Below are positions 1 through 10,042 of a stretch of DNA of 64,000 nucleotides, one piece after another. The position numbers and the translations under genes were made by a program. How positions within the stretch are numbered: the first letter of the stretch is position 1; the number at the start of each line of letters is the position of its first letter. Origin of the DNA: JAMQKA01 sp043951865 (GTDB lineage Bacteria; Bacteroidota; Rhodothermia; Balneolales; Balneolaceae); the NCBI RefSeq assembly GCF_043951865.1, contig NZ_JBINJF010000025.1, positions 1 through 64,000 on the forward strand. Reading direction: 5' to 3'. The notes under the pieces were generated by a model. It searched no databases and was not told the DNA's origin. It saw only the letters and a program-made list of their open reading frames with translations.

Positions 1-95
1 AGGGTGGCATCGGTGACGGATCCGCACGCGGCGGCGGTCCCGAGGATGAGGATGAACGCGAATGTTTTGGCGGCAAATGTTTTGATGGTCTTCAT
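1..95 (-). CDS. Lipoprotein, N-terminal part only (cut by window edge)
   Basis: Reading leftward from an ATG at 95, 31 codons stay open to the window edge. They begin MKTIKTFAAK, followed by a hydrophobic core (FAFILILGTAA) and then A-A-A-C-G-S, a plausible lipobox with the Cys at residue 24. This is a textbook lipoprotein signal, so the mature protein is probably lipid-anchored in an envelope membrane. The rest of the gene lies outside the window, so no function can be given. The ATG is followed at once by Lys-Thr-Ile-Lys, the usual charged n-region, which supports this start. Confidence 0.6.
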   Translation of the reverse strand, partial: MKTIKTFAAKTFAFILILGTAAACGSVTDAT

Positions 96-908
96 AACTA
101 TGCTGTTTTTTAGGATTATGGATTGCGAAAGTAAATCTATTTGCAGGTTCTTATTTACAAGAAGGTAAATCTTCCCATCAGAATAAGAGTGATCTTTCAG
201 GTAATTGTTACAAAAAAATATGCCTTCTTGGTTTTTAAGTGTGCAAATATCTTTTGTAACAATTTATTAGACTAATATAAATTTTAAAATAAATACAAAA
301 TTTGTAGGTAACATAAATTATTATGTTATTTTATTATTACAGTTTATATTATAAATTAAATTTCAAAAGGAATCTAGCGTTTGTTTGAGTTTTAATATTT
401 TATAAATTTTGATAACTCTCGGCGAGGCAAATGCCCTCATTGCTATGAATTTCTTGCAGAACCCAATAGTTGTCTGCAGTTTTTTGGTGACAGGCGTGAA
501 TATCCATATTTCCACGAATTCGAAATCCTCATTTATGGAGTCTAAGCTCCGGTTACGAATCCGTTCAGGTGTTGACCCTGACCAAAACCCCTGGTTTTGC
601 AAAACCCTTAAATCGGGATCTGAAAATATGAGTACGTCGCTTTGGCCGCGCCCCTGAGATGCTGAATTCTGAAGGCACAGATCTTTATTGAAGAAAGGAA
701 CACTGGCAAGTTATTTCTTTATATTAAAGGGCGTGCAAAATCGTTGGTTTCCGGTCCCGGTATTTTTACAATGCGGATTTCTCAAAAAAAGACAATAGAT
801 TGTGGTTTCGAACACGCTCGGTGACTGGCGCTGGAAAATCCCGGGTTTTTAAAGCCCTGTTTTTTCAAATTATGGAGCTAAAACAGAAATAGGTAGAGAT
901 TTATCCCA
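96..908. other. Long AT-rich intergenic region
   Basis: No convincing gene lies in these 813 bases. Two overlapping frames of about 80 codons near 363-657 on opposite strands have no domain, signal or gene-like composition. Roughly 230-365 is extremely A+T rich. The region separates the divergent lipoprotein and sigma-factor genes, so it should hold both promoters. On the minus strand, 126-133 reads TACTTTCG, close to the Bacteroidota -7 consensus TAnnTTTG, but I see no well-spaced -33 TTG. Confidence 0.5.
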
Positions 909-1475
909 TTGAGTTCTTCCAGAGTTGATTATTCAGAGTTGGTTTTCGCTTTACAGGAAAATAGGGAGGCCAAAGCAAATGAGCTGCTCGAAGAGCTGCT
1001 TCCCCGTTTGATCGATTACCTGAAAGTGACGATGGGTGCGTCCGAGCAGGATGCGGAAGAGTGTGTGCACCAGGCGATATTAAATGTATTGGAACAGATC
1101 CGAAAGGATAATATTCGAAGGGAGAAATATATATTCATGTATATGATCCGGGCGTGCAAACATGAATATATTCGTTATGCAAAAGATAAGCACAAATTTA
1201 ACCATCCAATTGAGGATCATGAACAGCACATGGTGGAGCCGGCCGAACAATATGAAAACCTGCTGGAAGAAGAGCGGCAGGTAATTCTCAGAGAGTGCCT
1301 GCAGGAACTGCGACCCAAATCAAGACGATTTATTAAATATTTTATAGATAAACCGCAGGCAACAACAAAGCAGGCCAGTGACCATTTTGATATATCAGGG
1401 GCCAATGTTCGAACCAAGAAGTCGCGGATTTTGAGTCGCCTGCATCACTGCGTGAAGAGGAAATCCAGCCAGTAG
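909..1475 (+). CDS. ECF-type RNA polymerase sigma factor (sigma-70 family)
   Basis: A 188-residue protein with the two-part layout of ECF sigma factors. A region-2-like helix bundle lies at about residues 25-95 (acidic start, then YIFMYMIRACKHEYIRY). A region-4-like helix-turn-helix follows at about 120-180 (LQELRPKSRRFIKYFIDKP, then SDHFDISGANVRTKKSRIL). It should direct RNA polymerase to a specific promoter set. The only start that keeps region 2 is TTG at 909; the next Met is about 40 codons in. The helix-turn-helix is divergent from typical FecI-like factors. No anti-sigma gene follows: the next gene is convergent. The family call is good and the regulon is unknown. Confidence 0.75.
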   Translation: MSSSRVDYSELVFALQENREAKANELLEELLPRLIDYLKVTMGASEQDAEECVHQAILNVLEQIRKDNIRREKYIFMYMIRACKHEYIRYAKDKHKFNHPIEDHEQHMVEPAEQYENLLEEERQVILRECLQELRPKSRRFIKYFIDKPQATTKQASDHFDISGANVRTKKSRILSRLHHCVKRKSSQ

Positions 1476-1664
1476 TCATATCGCCTGGATGGACATAAAT
1501 CCCCAAATTGTACAAGACACACAAGACAAATTTTTTGCCAATCTGACTTACACATCTTTTTTTGTTTAGAAACTACGGGATGTATTCATCTCCTGCCAGG
1601 TGATCGCCGCTTCATAGTTCTGAATGGTAACCTGGAATGGAATTTTATGCTTGCAACCGGTAGT
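1476..1664. other. Intergenic gap between convergent genes
   Basis: This gap separates the ends of the sigma-factor gene and the convergent phosphoesterase gene. I see no strong terminator hairpin, only A/T runs around 1528-1568. Confidence 0.4.
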
Positions 1665-2342
1665 TCAGCTTGACCTATCAAAAGGTAAAATATGATCCTC
1701 AACGACGGCATACACCCGGTCGTTTGGGGCCGGTTTTACCACATGCGTACCGGTGAAGGCCCCGAATGCTGGTAAAATTCCTTTGTTTGCACTAAAATAG
1801 AAACAGGGCAATTTCATTGATTGGCGACCTTTGCCCCGCAGTCTCACAGCCGGATGAATATGTCCGCTGAGCAGGTAACCGGGACGAGTACCATGACGTT
1901 GCAGCGTTTCGGGATCGTGGACAAGTAAAAACGGCCCGATTCGTAGCTTGTTAAAGAGATTGATGTGCGAGGCGTGGTACGCCTGGTGTTCCAGGATGTC
2001 ATGATTGCCCATAACGAGTGTAATTTCGAGGCCTGCATGGCGCGATCTCCACTCAAAAAAATGATCCCACTCCCGGTTTTTTCGGCTGTGGAACAGGTCG
2101 CCCAGCATAATGAGATGCCGAGCATCCACCGATTCCAGCAGGTGGTCGAACCGATCCAGGTTGGAGACGTTGAGATGACCAGGCACGGGGATGCCGTTTT
2201 TGCGAAAATGTCCCGCTTTGCCCAGGTGAAGGTCGGCCACCATCAATATCTGCTTTTCCTCCCAAAAGAGAGCGTGTTGCGGCAGCAGCCACATTGACTG
2301 TTGCTGCAACTGAATTTTTCGGGCATTTGCAACATCGATCAT
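1665..2342 (-). CDS. pdeM: Ligase-associated DNA damage response endonuclease PdeM (calcineurin-like phosphoesterase)
   Basis: The binuclear metallophosphoesterase signature is complete: D-x-H in VADLHLGK (D37, H39), GD at 81-82 in LGDLFHSRKN, GNHD at 112-115 and GHIHP at 160-164. The size (225 residues) and the DLHLGK motif match the PdeM/Pe family, the phosphoesterase of the bacterial LHR-LIG-EXO-PE repair cluster. It should be a cytoplasmic Mn-dependent nuclease or phosphodiesterase. The helicase gene stops at 2345, and this ATG begins 3 nt downstream, so the two are co-transcribed. A TTG at 2348 overlapping that stop is an alternative start adding two residues. The ligase and exonuclease partners are not adjacent; they sit at 37.4-40.5 kb. 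Confidence 0.9.
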   Translation of the reverse strand: MIDVANARKIQLQQQSMWLLPQHALFWEEKQILMVADLHLGKAGHFRKNGIPVPGHLNVSNLDRFDHLLESVDARHLIMLGDLFHSRKNREWDHFFEWRSRHAGLEITLVMGNHDILEHQAYHASHINLFNKLRIGPFLLVHDPETLQRHGTRPGYLLSGHIHPAVRLRGKGRQSMKLPCFYFSANKGILPAFGAFTGTHVVKPAPNDRVYAVVEDHILPFDRSS

Positions 2343-2344
2343 AA

Positions 2345-4813
2345 TCAAACTTCGTTCTCGAGTTCAACCTGCATTCTTTTAACCTGGTCAATCAGTTTTT
2401 CTGAAGTAAGTCGTTCACGAAGCCGATCTACCATAATGGGAAAGGCGAACGGGGTGAATTTTTTGGTATTCTTCAGCGTAATTTTTTGAGACTGAATGCG
2501 CTTCAGGGCTCTGCGCAATCGCGCTTCATCCAGCTGGTGGGAGAGTACCTCGTCATAGGCTTGTTGCAGGAGCAGGTTGTCGGGTTCATATTCAGAAAAC
2601 ACATCGAAAAAGAGGCCCGATGACATCTGAAGGTGCCTTCCCGTTTTTTTCTGACCGGGAAATCCCGGGAAAACCAATCCTGAAATCTGGCAGATTTGCC
2701 GAAAGCGGTGCCGGGCCATTTCGGTGTCATTGAGACTGGAGAAAATGTCTTCCACCAACTGTTTGTCTGAAAAAAGATTTTGCTTCAGCGCTTTTTCTAT
2801 GGGGATATCCTGATCCGAGAGGAGTTCGAAACCGTAGTTGTTCATCGCAATGGAGAAGGTGATCGGGGTCATTTGGGAGATCCGGTAGGCAATCAGTGCA
2901 GACATCCCCTCATGAACATAGCGACCTTCAAATGGAAAGAAGAACAGGTGACAGCCTTCCTCCGAGAATGTTTTTTCGATGACCAGCTCATCCTCATCCG
3001 GGAGCATCGACCAGTCGTTTTGCACCTTCAGAATAGGTTGTATGGCAGTCAGCTCGATATCCTCGGAGGTGCCTTCAATCGCTTCGTGGATTTTTTGGCG
3101 CAGCAGTTTTGACATGTTGGAAGAGAGCGACATCCGTCCGCCCATCCAGCTGGGGACAATCGCTTTGGAGGCGTTGGAACGGCGTACATATGCCGTCATG
3201 TCTTTGGTGCGGATCAATTCCACTGCACGACCGGCAAACCAGAATGTATCACCGGGGTTAAGCCTGGTGATAAACCACTCCTCAATATGGCCCAGCGTGG
3301 CTCCTTTCATATATTTCACCTTCATCATGGTATCGCTGGTGATAGTACCGATCGACATCCGGTGGCGGCGCTTTATTTTTCGGTCCGTTACTTTGTACAT
3401 CCCCTTTTCCTGAACCAGTTTTGAATACTCGTCGTAACGGGTCAGGGATTTACCGCCGGTAGTCAGAAACTGCATTATCCAGTTCCATTCCTTTTCGGAA
3501 AGCGCCTGGTAGACAAAGGTTGTTTTAAGTTCTGAGAAAATCTGCCCGGGATGAAAGCCCTCCGAGACTCCAAGGGTGACCAGGTACTGGACAAGCACAT
3601 CGAACGGTTTGAGGATCGGATCCCGGCTTTCGAGGGCCGTCCTGTTTTGCGCGGCTGTTTTAAGGGCAGCGGCTTCAAACAGTTCCAAAGCGTTGGTCGG
3701 AACGAAATGGATTCGGCTCGTAGCCCCGGGTTGATGACCGCTGCGCCCGGCGCGTTGCAGGAAACGGGCCACCCCCTTGGGACTCCCCACCTGTATGACC
3801 GTCTCCACCGGGGTGAAGTCTACGCCCAGATCCAGGCTGGAAGTACAGACCACCGCTTTTAGTGCTCCTTCATGCAGCGAAGTTTCTACCCATGAGCGTA
3901 TTTTGGGATCCAGGGACCCGTGGTGGAGGGCGATAGAGCCTGCCAGTTCCGGCTGGGCCTCCAGCAGTTGCTGGAACCAGACCTCTGACTGCGAACGCGT
4001 GTTGCAGAAAATGAGTGTGGAGTGGCTTTTATTGATAATGGGCAATACTTTTGGAAGCAGCCGGGTACCGAGATGCCCGGACCACGGGAATGTTTCCACA
4101 TCATCGGGCAGCACAGAACGGACCTCCAGCTTTTTTTCAACGTCCGCTTTGATGATAACCGAGGAGTCGGAGTTGTGATCAGCTCCCAAAAGAACCTGCA
4201 ATGCCTCGTCAATGTTGCCGATTGTCGCGGAAATGCCCCAGATCTGGAGCTCTTTTTGGAGGTGCTTCAGCCGGGAGAGTCCCAGCTCTACCTGCGTGCC
4301 GCGCTTCGATCCCAAAAGTTCATGCCATTCGTCCACTACAACCGCCTGCAGATCCTCAAAATAGGTCGGATATCCTTTTTGCGCCAGCAGAATATGCAGG
4401 CTTTCCGGGGTCGTGATCAAGACTTCGGGCATCTGCTGTTTCATTTTTCTCTTTTTGTACGCGGAGACGTCCCCGGTACGGCGTGCCACCTCCCAGGGAA
4501 TACCCAGTTCATCAACCACGGTTTGGAGAGCCTGTTCAAGATCTTTTGCCAGGGCCCGCAGCGGGGTAATCCACAAAAGCTGAAGTCCGTTGCCGGTCAG
4601 TTCGCGATACGTTTCGGGATGTTCGTTAATCCACCGGATCAGGATCGGGATCCACAGAGCATAGGTTTTTCCGCTTCCGGTCGGGGCGTTGAGTAAGCCG
4701 TTACGGCCGGATAATACGTTATTCCAGACCTCCCGCTGGTAACTGAACGGTTCCCAGGCCCGTTCTTCAAACCACGTTTCAATAATCTTTAACCCTGGAT
4801 GTTGCTTCGACAT
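2345..4813 (-). CDS. Ligase-associated DNA damage response DExH-box helicase (Lhr family)
   Basis: An 822-residue superfamily-2 helicase. Walker A is NAPTGSGKT at about 42-50, the DExH box is DEWH at 161-164, and motif III is SATIG near 196. The second RecA domain includes a QRAGRSGH motif VI near 382. A long Lhr-type winged-helix and C-terminal extension with the conserved WFAGR element follows. The length and this extension identify the short Lhr relative that travels with ATP-dependent ligase. Its role is ATP-driven 3'-5' strand translocation on DNA during repair in the cytoplasm. It is the first gene of a two-gene unit with the phosphoesterase. All motifs look intact. Confidence 0.92.
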   Translation of the reverse strand: MSKQHPGLKIIETWFEERAWEPFSYQREVWNNVLSGRNGLLNAPTGSGKTYALWIPILIRWINEHPETYRELTGNGLQLLWITPLRALAKDLEQALQTVVDELGIPWEVARRTGDVSAYKKRKMKQQMPEVLITTPESLHILLAQKGYPTYFEDLQAVVVDEWHELLGSKRGTQVELGLSRLKHLQKELQIWGISATIGNIDEALQVLLGADHNSDSSVIIKADVEKKLEVRSVLPDDVETFPWSGHLGTRLLPKVLPIINKSHSTLIFCNTRSQSEVWFQQLLEAQPELAGSIALHHGSLDPKIRSWVETSLHEGALKAVVCTSSLDLGVDFTPVETVIQVGSPKGVARFLQRAGRSGHQPGATSRIHFVPTNALELFEAAALKTAAQNRTALESRDPILKPFDVLVQYLVTLGVSEGFHPGQIFSELKTTFVYQALSEKEWNWIMQFLTTGGKSLTRYDEYSKLVQEKGMYKVTDRKIKRRHRMSIGTITSDTMMKVKYMKGATLGHIEEWFITRLNPGDTFWFAGRAVELIRTKDMTAYVRRSNASKAIVPSWMGGRMSLSSNMSKLLRQKIHEAIEGTSEDIELTAIQPILKVQNDWSMLPDEDELVIEKTFSEEGCHLFFFPFEGRYVHEGMSALIAYRISQMTPITFSIAMNNYGFELLSDQDIPIEKALKQNLFSDKQLVEDIFSSLNDTEMARHRFRQICQISGLVFPGFPGQKKTGRHLQMSSGLFFDVFSEYEPDNLLLQQAYDEVLSHQLDEARLRRALKRIQSQKITLKNTKKFTPFAFPIMVDRLRERLTSEKLIDQVKRMQVELENEV

Positions 4814-5013
4814 TTTTTTGTTTTTTCATTCAATGAGGACTAACGCAAACGATCGAAATATAATTTATAAACTGTTGCAAAAAACAGCGACAGAAACAGA
4901 TTTGGTATTTGACTTACTCCTCGAACACAATTATTTAGGAGACTGGAATAATTGCAGGGCAGCATCCTGCCTTGTACGGGGATAAGCTATGATAAAACCA
5001 ACGCATTAGCAGC

Positions 5014-5277
5014 ATGGAAAAGAAGGAGCATTTGGAAGGATACTGGCGTGCCAATCTAAAATATGTCGGTATCCTGTTGTCGATCTGGTTCGTCGTTTCT
5101 TTCGGTTTTGGAATACTGCTTGTGGAACCGCTCAATACCATTCAGATTGGTGGATTTAAACTGGGGTTCTGGTTCGCCCAGCAGGGATCGATCTACGTGT
5201 TTGTGGTACTCATTTTCGTCTACGTCTGGCTGATGAACCGGCTGGACAAAAAGTTTGATCTGGATGAAGAGGATTGA
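5014..5277 (+). CDS. DUF4212 small subunit of a sodium:solute symporter
   Basis: An 87-residue protein with two membrane segments (about 18-36, after YWRANLKYVGI, and about 58-74). Between them is a short loop carrying GFKLGFWFAQQGS, the hallmark of DUF4212, and the tail is acidic. DUF4212 proteins occur directly upstream of an acetate-type sodium symporter and are thought to be its small partner. That gene follows here after 141 bp, and acetyl-CoA synthetase comes next. The inner-membrane location is clear from the sequence; the partnership follows from family knowledge and context. Confidence 0.88.
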   Translation: MEKKEHLEGYWRANLKYVGILLSIWFVVSFGFGILLVEPLNTIQIGGFKLGFWFAQQGSIYVFVVLIFVYVWLMNRLDKKFDLDEED

Positions 5278-5314
5278 TGCCCGACTTTAGATCCGCGGGT
5301 ACCGTTACCCAAAA

Positions 5315-5366
5315 CTGCGACCTCGAGTGAAATGATATAAGCGAGCTTCCCGGGCACAGGTCGCAG
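5315..5366. promoter_or_regulatory. Inverted repeat in the DUF4212-symporter spacer
   Basis: CTGCGACCT at 5315-5323 is perfectly complementary to AGGTCGCAG at 5358-5366, with a 34-nt loop that contains CTCG/CGAG words. No U-run follows, so it is not a plain terminator. It lies between two genes expected to be co-transcribed, so it may be an mRNA processing or stability hairpin that sets subunit ratio, or a repeat remnant. The function is not known. Confidence 0.4.
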
Positions 5367-5418
5367 GATCTGTTTAAAGGAAAATTTGCTAACTGCTATT
5401 TAAATTTAAGGATAGAAT

Positions 5419-7134
5419 ATGGGAATTCAGGGATGGACCTATTTATTAGTCGGACTCACATTTGCAGTGTATGTAGGCATCGCGATATGGTCGCGTGCCG
5501 GTTCCACCAGTGATTTCTATATCGCCGGAACCGGTGTTTCGCCCCTGGCCAATGGCATGGCTACTGCCGCCGACTGGATGTCGGCCGCCTCCTTTATATC
5601 CATGGCCGGCCTGATTTCGTTTATGGGCTACGACGGGGCCGTGTACCTCATGGGATGGACCGGCGGCTATGTACTCCTGGCACTGCTGCTGGCACCATAC
5701 CTCCGAAAATTTGGCAAATTTACGGTACCCGACTTTATCGGAGATCGCTATTACTCGAACCTGGCGCGTACCGTTGCGGTTATTTGTGCTGTTATTGTCT
5801 CCTTTACCTACGTGGCCGGCCAGATGCGCGGGGTGGGCGTCGTCTTTGCCCGTTTCCTGGAGGTGCCGGTGAATATAGGCGTCTACATCGGTATGTTGAT
5901 TGTGTTTTCCTATGCCGTACTGGGTGGAATGAAAGGGATCACCTACACCCAGGTGGCACAGTATTGTATTCTCATTTTTGCATTCATGGTTCCCGCCTTC
6001 TTTATCTCTTTCCAGTTGACGGGCGTGTTTATTCCCCAGATCGGCTTTGGGAGCACACTGGCCGACAGCTCTACCTACCTGCTTGAAAAGCTTAATCAGC
6101 TTAATACCGATCTCGGGTTTTCGGAATATACCTCCGGAACGCGTTCCATGATCGACGTATTTGCTATTACGCTGGCACTAATGATCGGGACCGCCGGACT
6201 CCCGCACGTGATTGTACGGTTTTTTACGGTACCCAAGGTCCGTGATGCACGAAAGTCGGTAGGCTATGCATTGCTCTTTATCGCCATCCTCTATACCACG
6301 GCACCAGCCATTGCCGCTTTTGCCCGCGTTAACTTGATTCAAACGGTCTCAAATACCGAATATACGGAGGTGCCCGCCTGGTTCACCACGTGGGAGCAGA
6401 CCGGGCTCATCGAGTTTGAAGACAAAAACAGTGATGGCAAGATCCAGTACGTGGCAGACGAAAATGCCAACGAACTGACCGTCGATCGCGATATTATGGT
6501 GCTGGCCAATCCGGAAATTGCCAATCTCCCCAGCTGGGTGGTGGGACTGGTCGCCGCCGGTGGACTGGCAGCCGCGCTTTCAACGGCAGCGGGCCTGCTG
6601 CTTGTTATCTCAACCAGTATTTCCCATGACTTGATCAAGAAACAGATATATCCCTCAATTTCTGAAAAGATGGAGCTGGTGTGGGCACGGGTGGCCGCCG
6701 GGTTTGCGGTCATCGTGGCGGGCTATTTTGGAATCAATCCCCCCGGATTTGTAGCTGCCACCGTGGCCCTTGCATTCGGGCTGGCTGCGGCTTCGTTCTT
6801 CCCGGCCATCTTGCTCGGAATATTTGACAAGAGAATGAACCGGGAGGGGGCCATTACCGGTATGATTGTAGGAATTTTGCTGATGCTGTTTTACATGATC
6901 AAGTACAAGCTCGGCGGATTCGGAGGGGGAACGGAGGCCGACTGGTGGTTCGGTATTTCACCGGAAGGATTCGGTACCATTGCCGGCCTGGTGAATCTCG
7001 TGGTCGCATTTACCATTTCGCGGCTGACCTCCACCCCCCCGGAGGATGTACAGGAGATGGTGGAACAGATCCGGTATCCCGCACAGGTAGTCAGGGGTTT
7101 TGATGAGGAATCACCGCCAGATAGCGAGTCATAG
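5419..7134 (+). CDS. Sodium:solute symporter, acetate (ActP-like/VC_2705) type
   Basis: A 571-residue polytopic membrane protein with about 13 hydrophobic segments. It has the sodium:solute symporter core near the N-terminus (SDFYIAGTGVSPLANGMATA, ADWMSAASFI) and the family signature around 270-400 (GTAGLPHVIVRFF, then AAGGLAAALSTAAGLLL). An inserted soluble loop at about 315-365 is rich in Asp/Glu, as in the VC_2705 subfamily. It should import acetate or a related small acid with Na+ across the inner membrane. The DUF4212 gene upstream and acetyl-CoA synthetase downstream support acetate. The substrate is inferred. Confidence 0.88.
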   Translation: MGIQGWTYLLVGLTFAVYVGIAIWSRAGSTSDFYIAGTGVSPLANGMATAADWMSAASFISMAGLISFMGYDGAVYLMGWTGGYVLLALLLAPYLRKFGKFTVPDFIGDRYYSNLARTVAVICAVIVSFTYVAGQMRGVGVVFARFLEVPVNIGVYIGMLIVFSYAVLGGMKGITYTQVAQYCILIFAFMVPAFFISFQLTGVFIPQIGFGSTLADSSTYLLEKLNQLNTDLGFSEYTSGTRSMIDVFAITLALMIGTAGLPHVIVRFFTVPKVRDARKSVGYALLFIAILYTTAPAIAAFARVNLIQTVSNTEYTEVPAWFTTWEQTGLIEFEDKNSDGKIQYVADENANELTVDRDIMVLANPEIANLPSWVVGLVAAGGLAAALSTAAGLLLVISTSISHDLIKKQIYPSISEKMELVWARVAAGFAVIVAGYFGINPPGFVAATVALAFGLAAASFFPAILLGIFDKRMNREGAITGMIVGILLMLFYMIKYKLGGFGGGTEADWWFGISPEGFGTIAGLVNLVVAFTISRLTSTPPEDVQEMVEQIRYPAQVVRGFDEESPPDSES

Positions 7135-7375
7135 AGAGCTGTAGCTCAATGTAGTAACTCGTCGAATATCGCGTGGCAGGAAATTGCTGGTGCAGGGGCC
7201 GAAAGCAAGCCTCAGCGTGGAATCGAGCTTTCCTCCAAATTTCTGTAAAAACAATTAAAGTCGGTGTTTTCTTTGAAACAGAATGGGTATTTAAACTTGA
7301 TTCTGATCTTAAATTATTTAACATACGAGAACCAAAGTTTAACGAAATTTCAATTAGCAACAAGGGGATGAACCT

Positions 7376-9274
<1,899 letters not shown>

Positions 9275-9299
9275 CGCAGGCTCATGTACGGGCTTTTAT

Positions 9300-9335
9300 T
9301 AAACCTCCGGGGTTTTTAGAATCCTGGAGGTTTTT
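9300..9335 (+). terminator. Intrinsic terminator after acs
   Basis: AACCTCCGGG pairs with CCTGGAGGTT around a short A/T loop, and a run of T follows at once. It lies 26 nt after the acetyl-CoA synthetase stop codon. Confidence 0.85.
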
Positions 9336-9376
9336 TATTGATAGAAATTACCGTTTTTTCAACTAAAATCACTATA

Positions 9377-9413
9377 AGAGGGCTTTAAAAAAAACGGTTT
9401 TGCAAAGAGCTCT
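9377..9413. terminator. Possible bidirectional hairpin between convergent genes
   Basis: AGAGGGCTTT at 9377-9386 and AAAGAGCTCT at 9404-9413 pair at 8 of 10 positions around an A-rich loop, between acs and the convergent membrane-protein gene. The AGGGCTTTGCAAA word resembles the end of the R1 repeat nearby, so it may instead be a repeat remnant. Confidence 0.35.
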
Positions 9414-9421
9414 ATAAAATG

Positions 9422-9790
9422 TTAACTCCAGAAATACCCCCATGCCAAAAGAATACCGCTGGCGACAAGCAGTGCCAGGCGAAAACGGGTTTTGGTAAAG
9501 ATGTCGTGGAAGAATAAGCCGTGGGTATAGGGTTTGTCCAACAGCCAGTTATAGTAGTGGTGACGATGCGCAGCACCAAGCGCCATGGTTACGTGCCCGT
9601 GAAGAATGGTAAACAGGAATGGCAGGGAAAACAGGAAGGACCCGCTGAAGGCAAAGATCCGGTCAATTTGCAGGTAGCTGCACAGGTAGAGAAAAGGCCA
9701 TCCGAAAAGGACGATGAGCGGAAAGCACAATCCCCAGTTGATCAGGCTGATCCGTTTAAAATTTTGTTCGCTGAGTTCGGAATGTGACAA
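9422..9790 (-). CDS. Small integral membrane protein, function unknown
   Basis: A 122-residue protein that I do not recognise. It has hydrophobic segments at about 14-36, 43-65 and 103-120, and a His-rich stretch between the second and third (LHGHVTMALGAAHRHHYYNW). Four His in that stretch could bind a metal or haem, but that is speculation. The start is TTG at 9790; no other start precedes the first membrane segment. It is convergent with acs. The R1 repeat copy separates it from alanine dehydrogenase upstream. Gene-like codon use and the clean membrane pattern support it being real. Confidence 0.6.
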   Translation of the reverse strand: MSHSELSEQNFKRISLINWGLCFPLIVLFGWPFLYLCSYLQIDRIFAFSGSFLFSLPFLFTILHGHVTMALGAAHRHHYYNWLLDKPYTHGLFFHDIFTKTRFRLALLVASGILLAWGYFWS

Positions 9791-9814
9791 TTTTTAGTTA
9801 CTGGTTGTTAGTTA

Positions 9815-9950
9815 TATGAGGGCTTTGCAAAACCCTCTATTCCTCGTTTTAAAGGCATTGTATTCCCGTTTAAAGGTCATAAAGGTCATAAAGGTCGGTA
9901 GTACAGCTACCTCCCAACAAAATAGCAGGTTCTGCAAAGGCCCCTTATTT
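9815..9950 (+). repeat. Dispersed repeat R1, copy 1
   Basis: First of three related intergenic copies (others at 17997-18120 and 31354-31476). Shared landmarks in order are GAGGGCTTTGCAAAACCCTC (itself almost a perfect palindrome), CTCGTT, TCCCGTTTAAAGGTCA, AAGGTCGG, GTACA, CTCCCAA and AAAATAGCAGGTTCTGCAAAGG. This copy carries an extra 10-bp unit (ATAAAGGTC repeated). The reading frame is not kept between copies, so it is not a gene. Words built on GTTAGTTA/TAACTGGTTA lie on both sides (9794-9815 and 10014-10047). It follows the 3' end of alanine dehydrogenase, in antisense. Confidence 0.75.
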
Positions 9951-10042
9951 GTGTATCTAAGATGGAATGCTGTTTCTGTTGATCGAGTATATCAATTGAT
10001 TGCACACCTGTAAACTAATAACTGGTTACGAATAACAAATAA

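Noticed and set aside
409..657. 82-codon plus-strand frame in the first intergenic region
   Set aside because: No signal, domain, ribosome site or gene-like composition; it overlaps an equally weak frame on the other strand.
9815..9950. R1 as a CRISPR remnant
   Set aside because: Copies are single, far apart and about 125-135 bp long, with no spacer-repeat periodicity.
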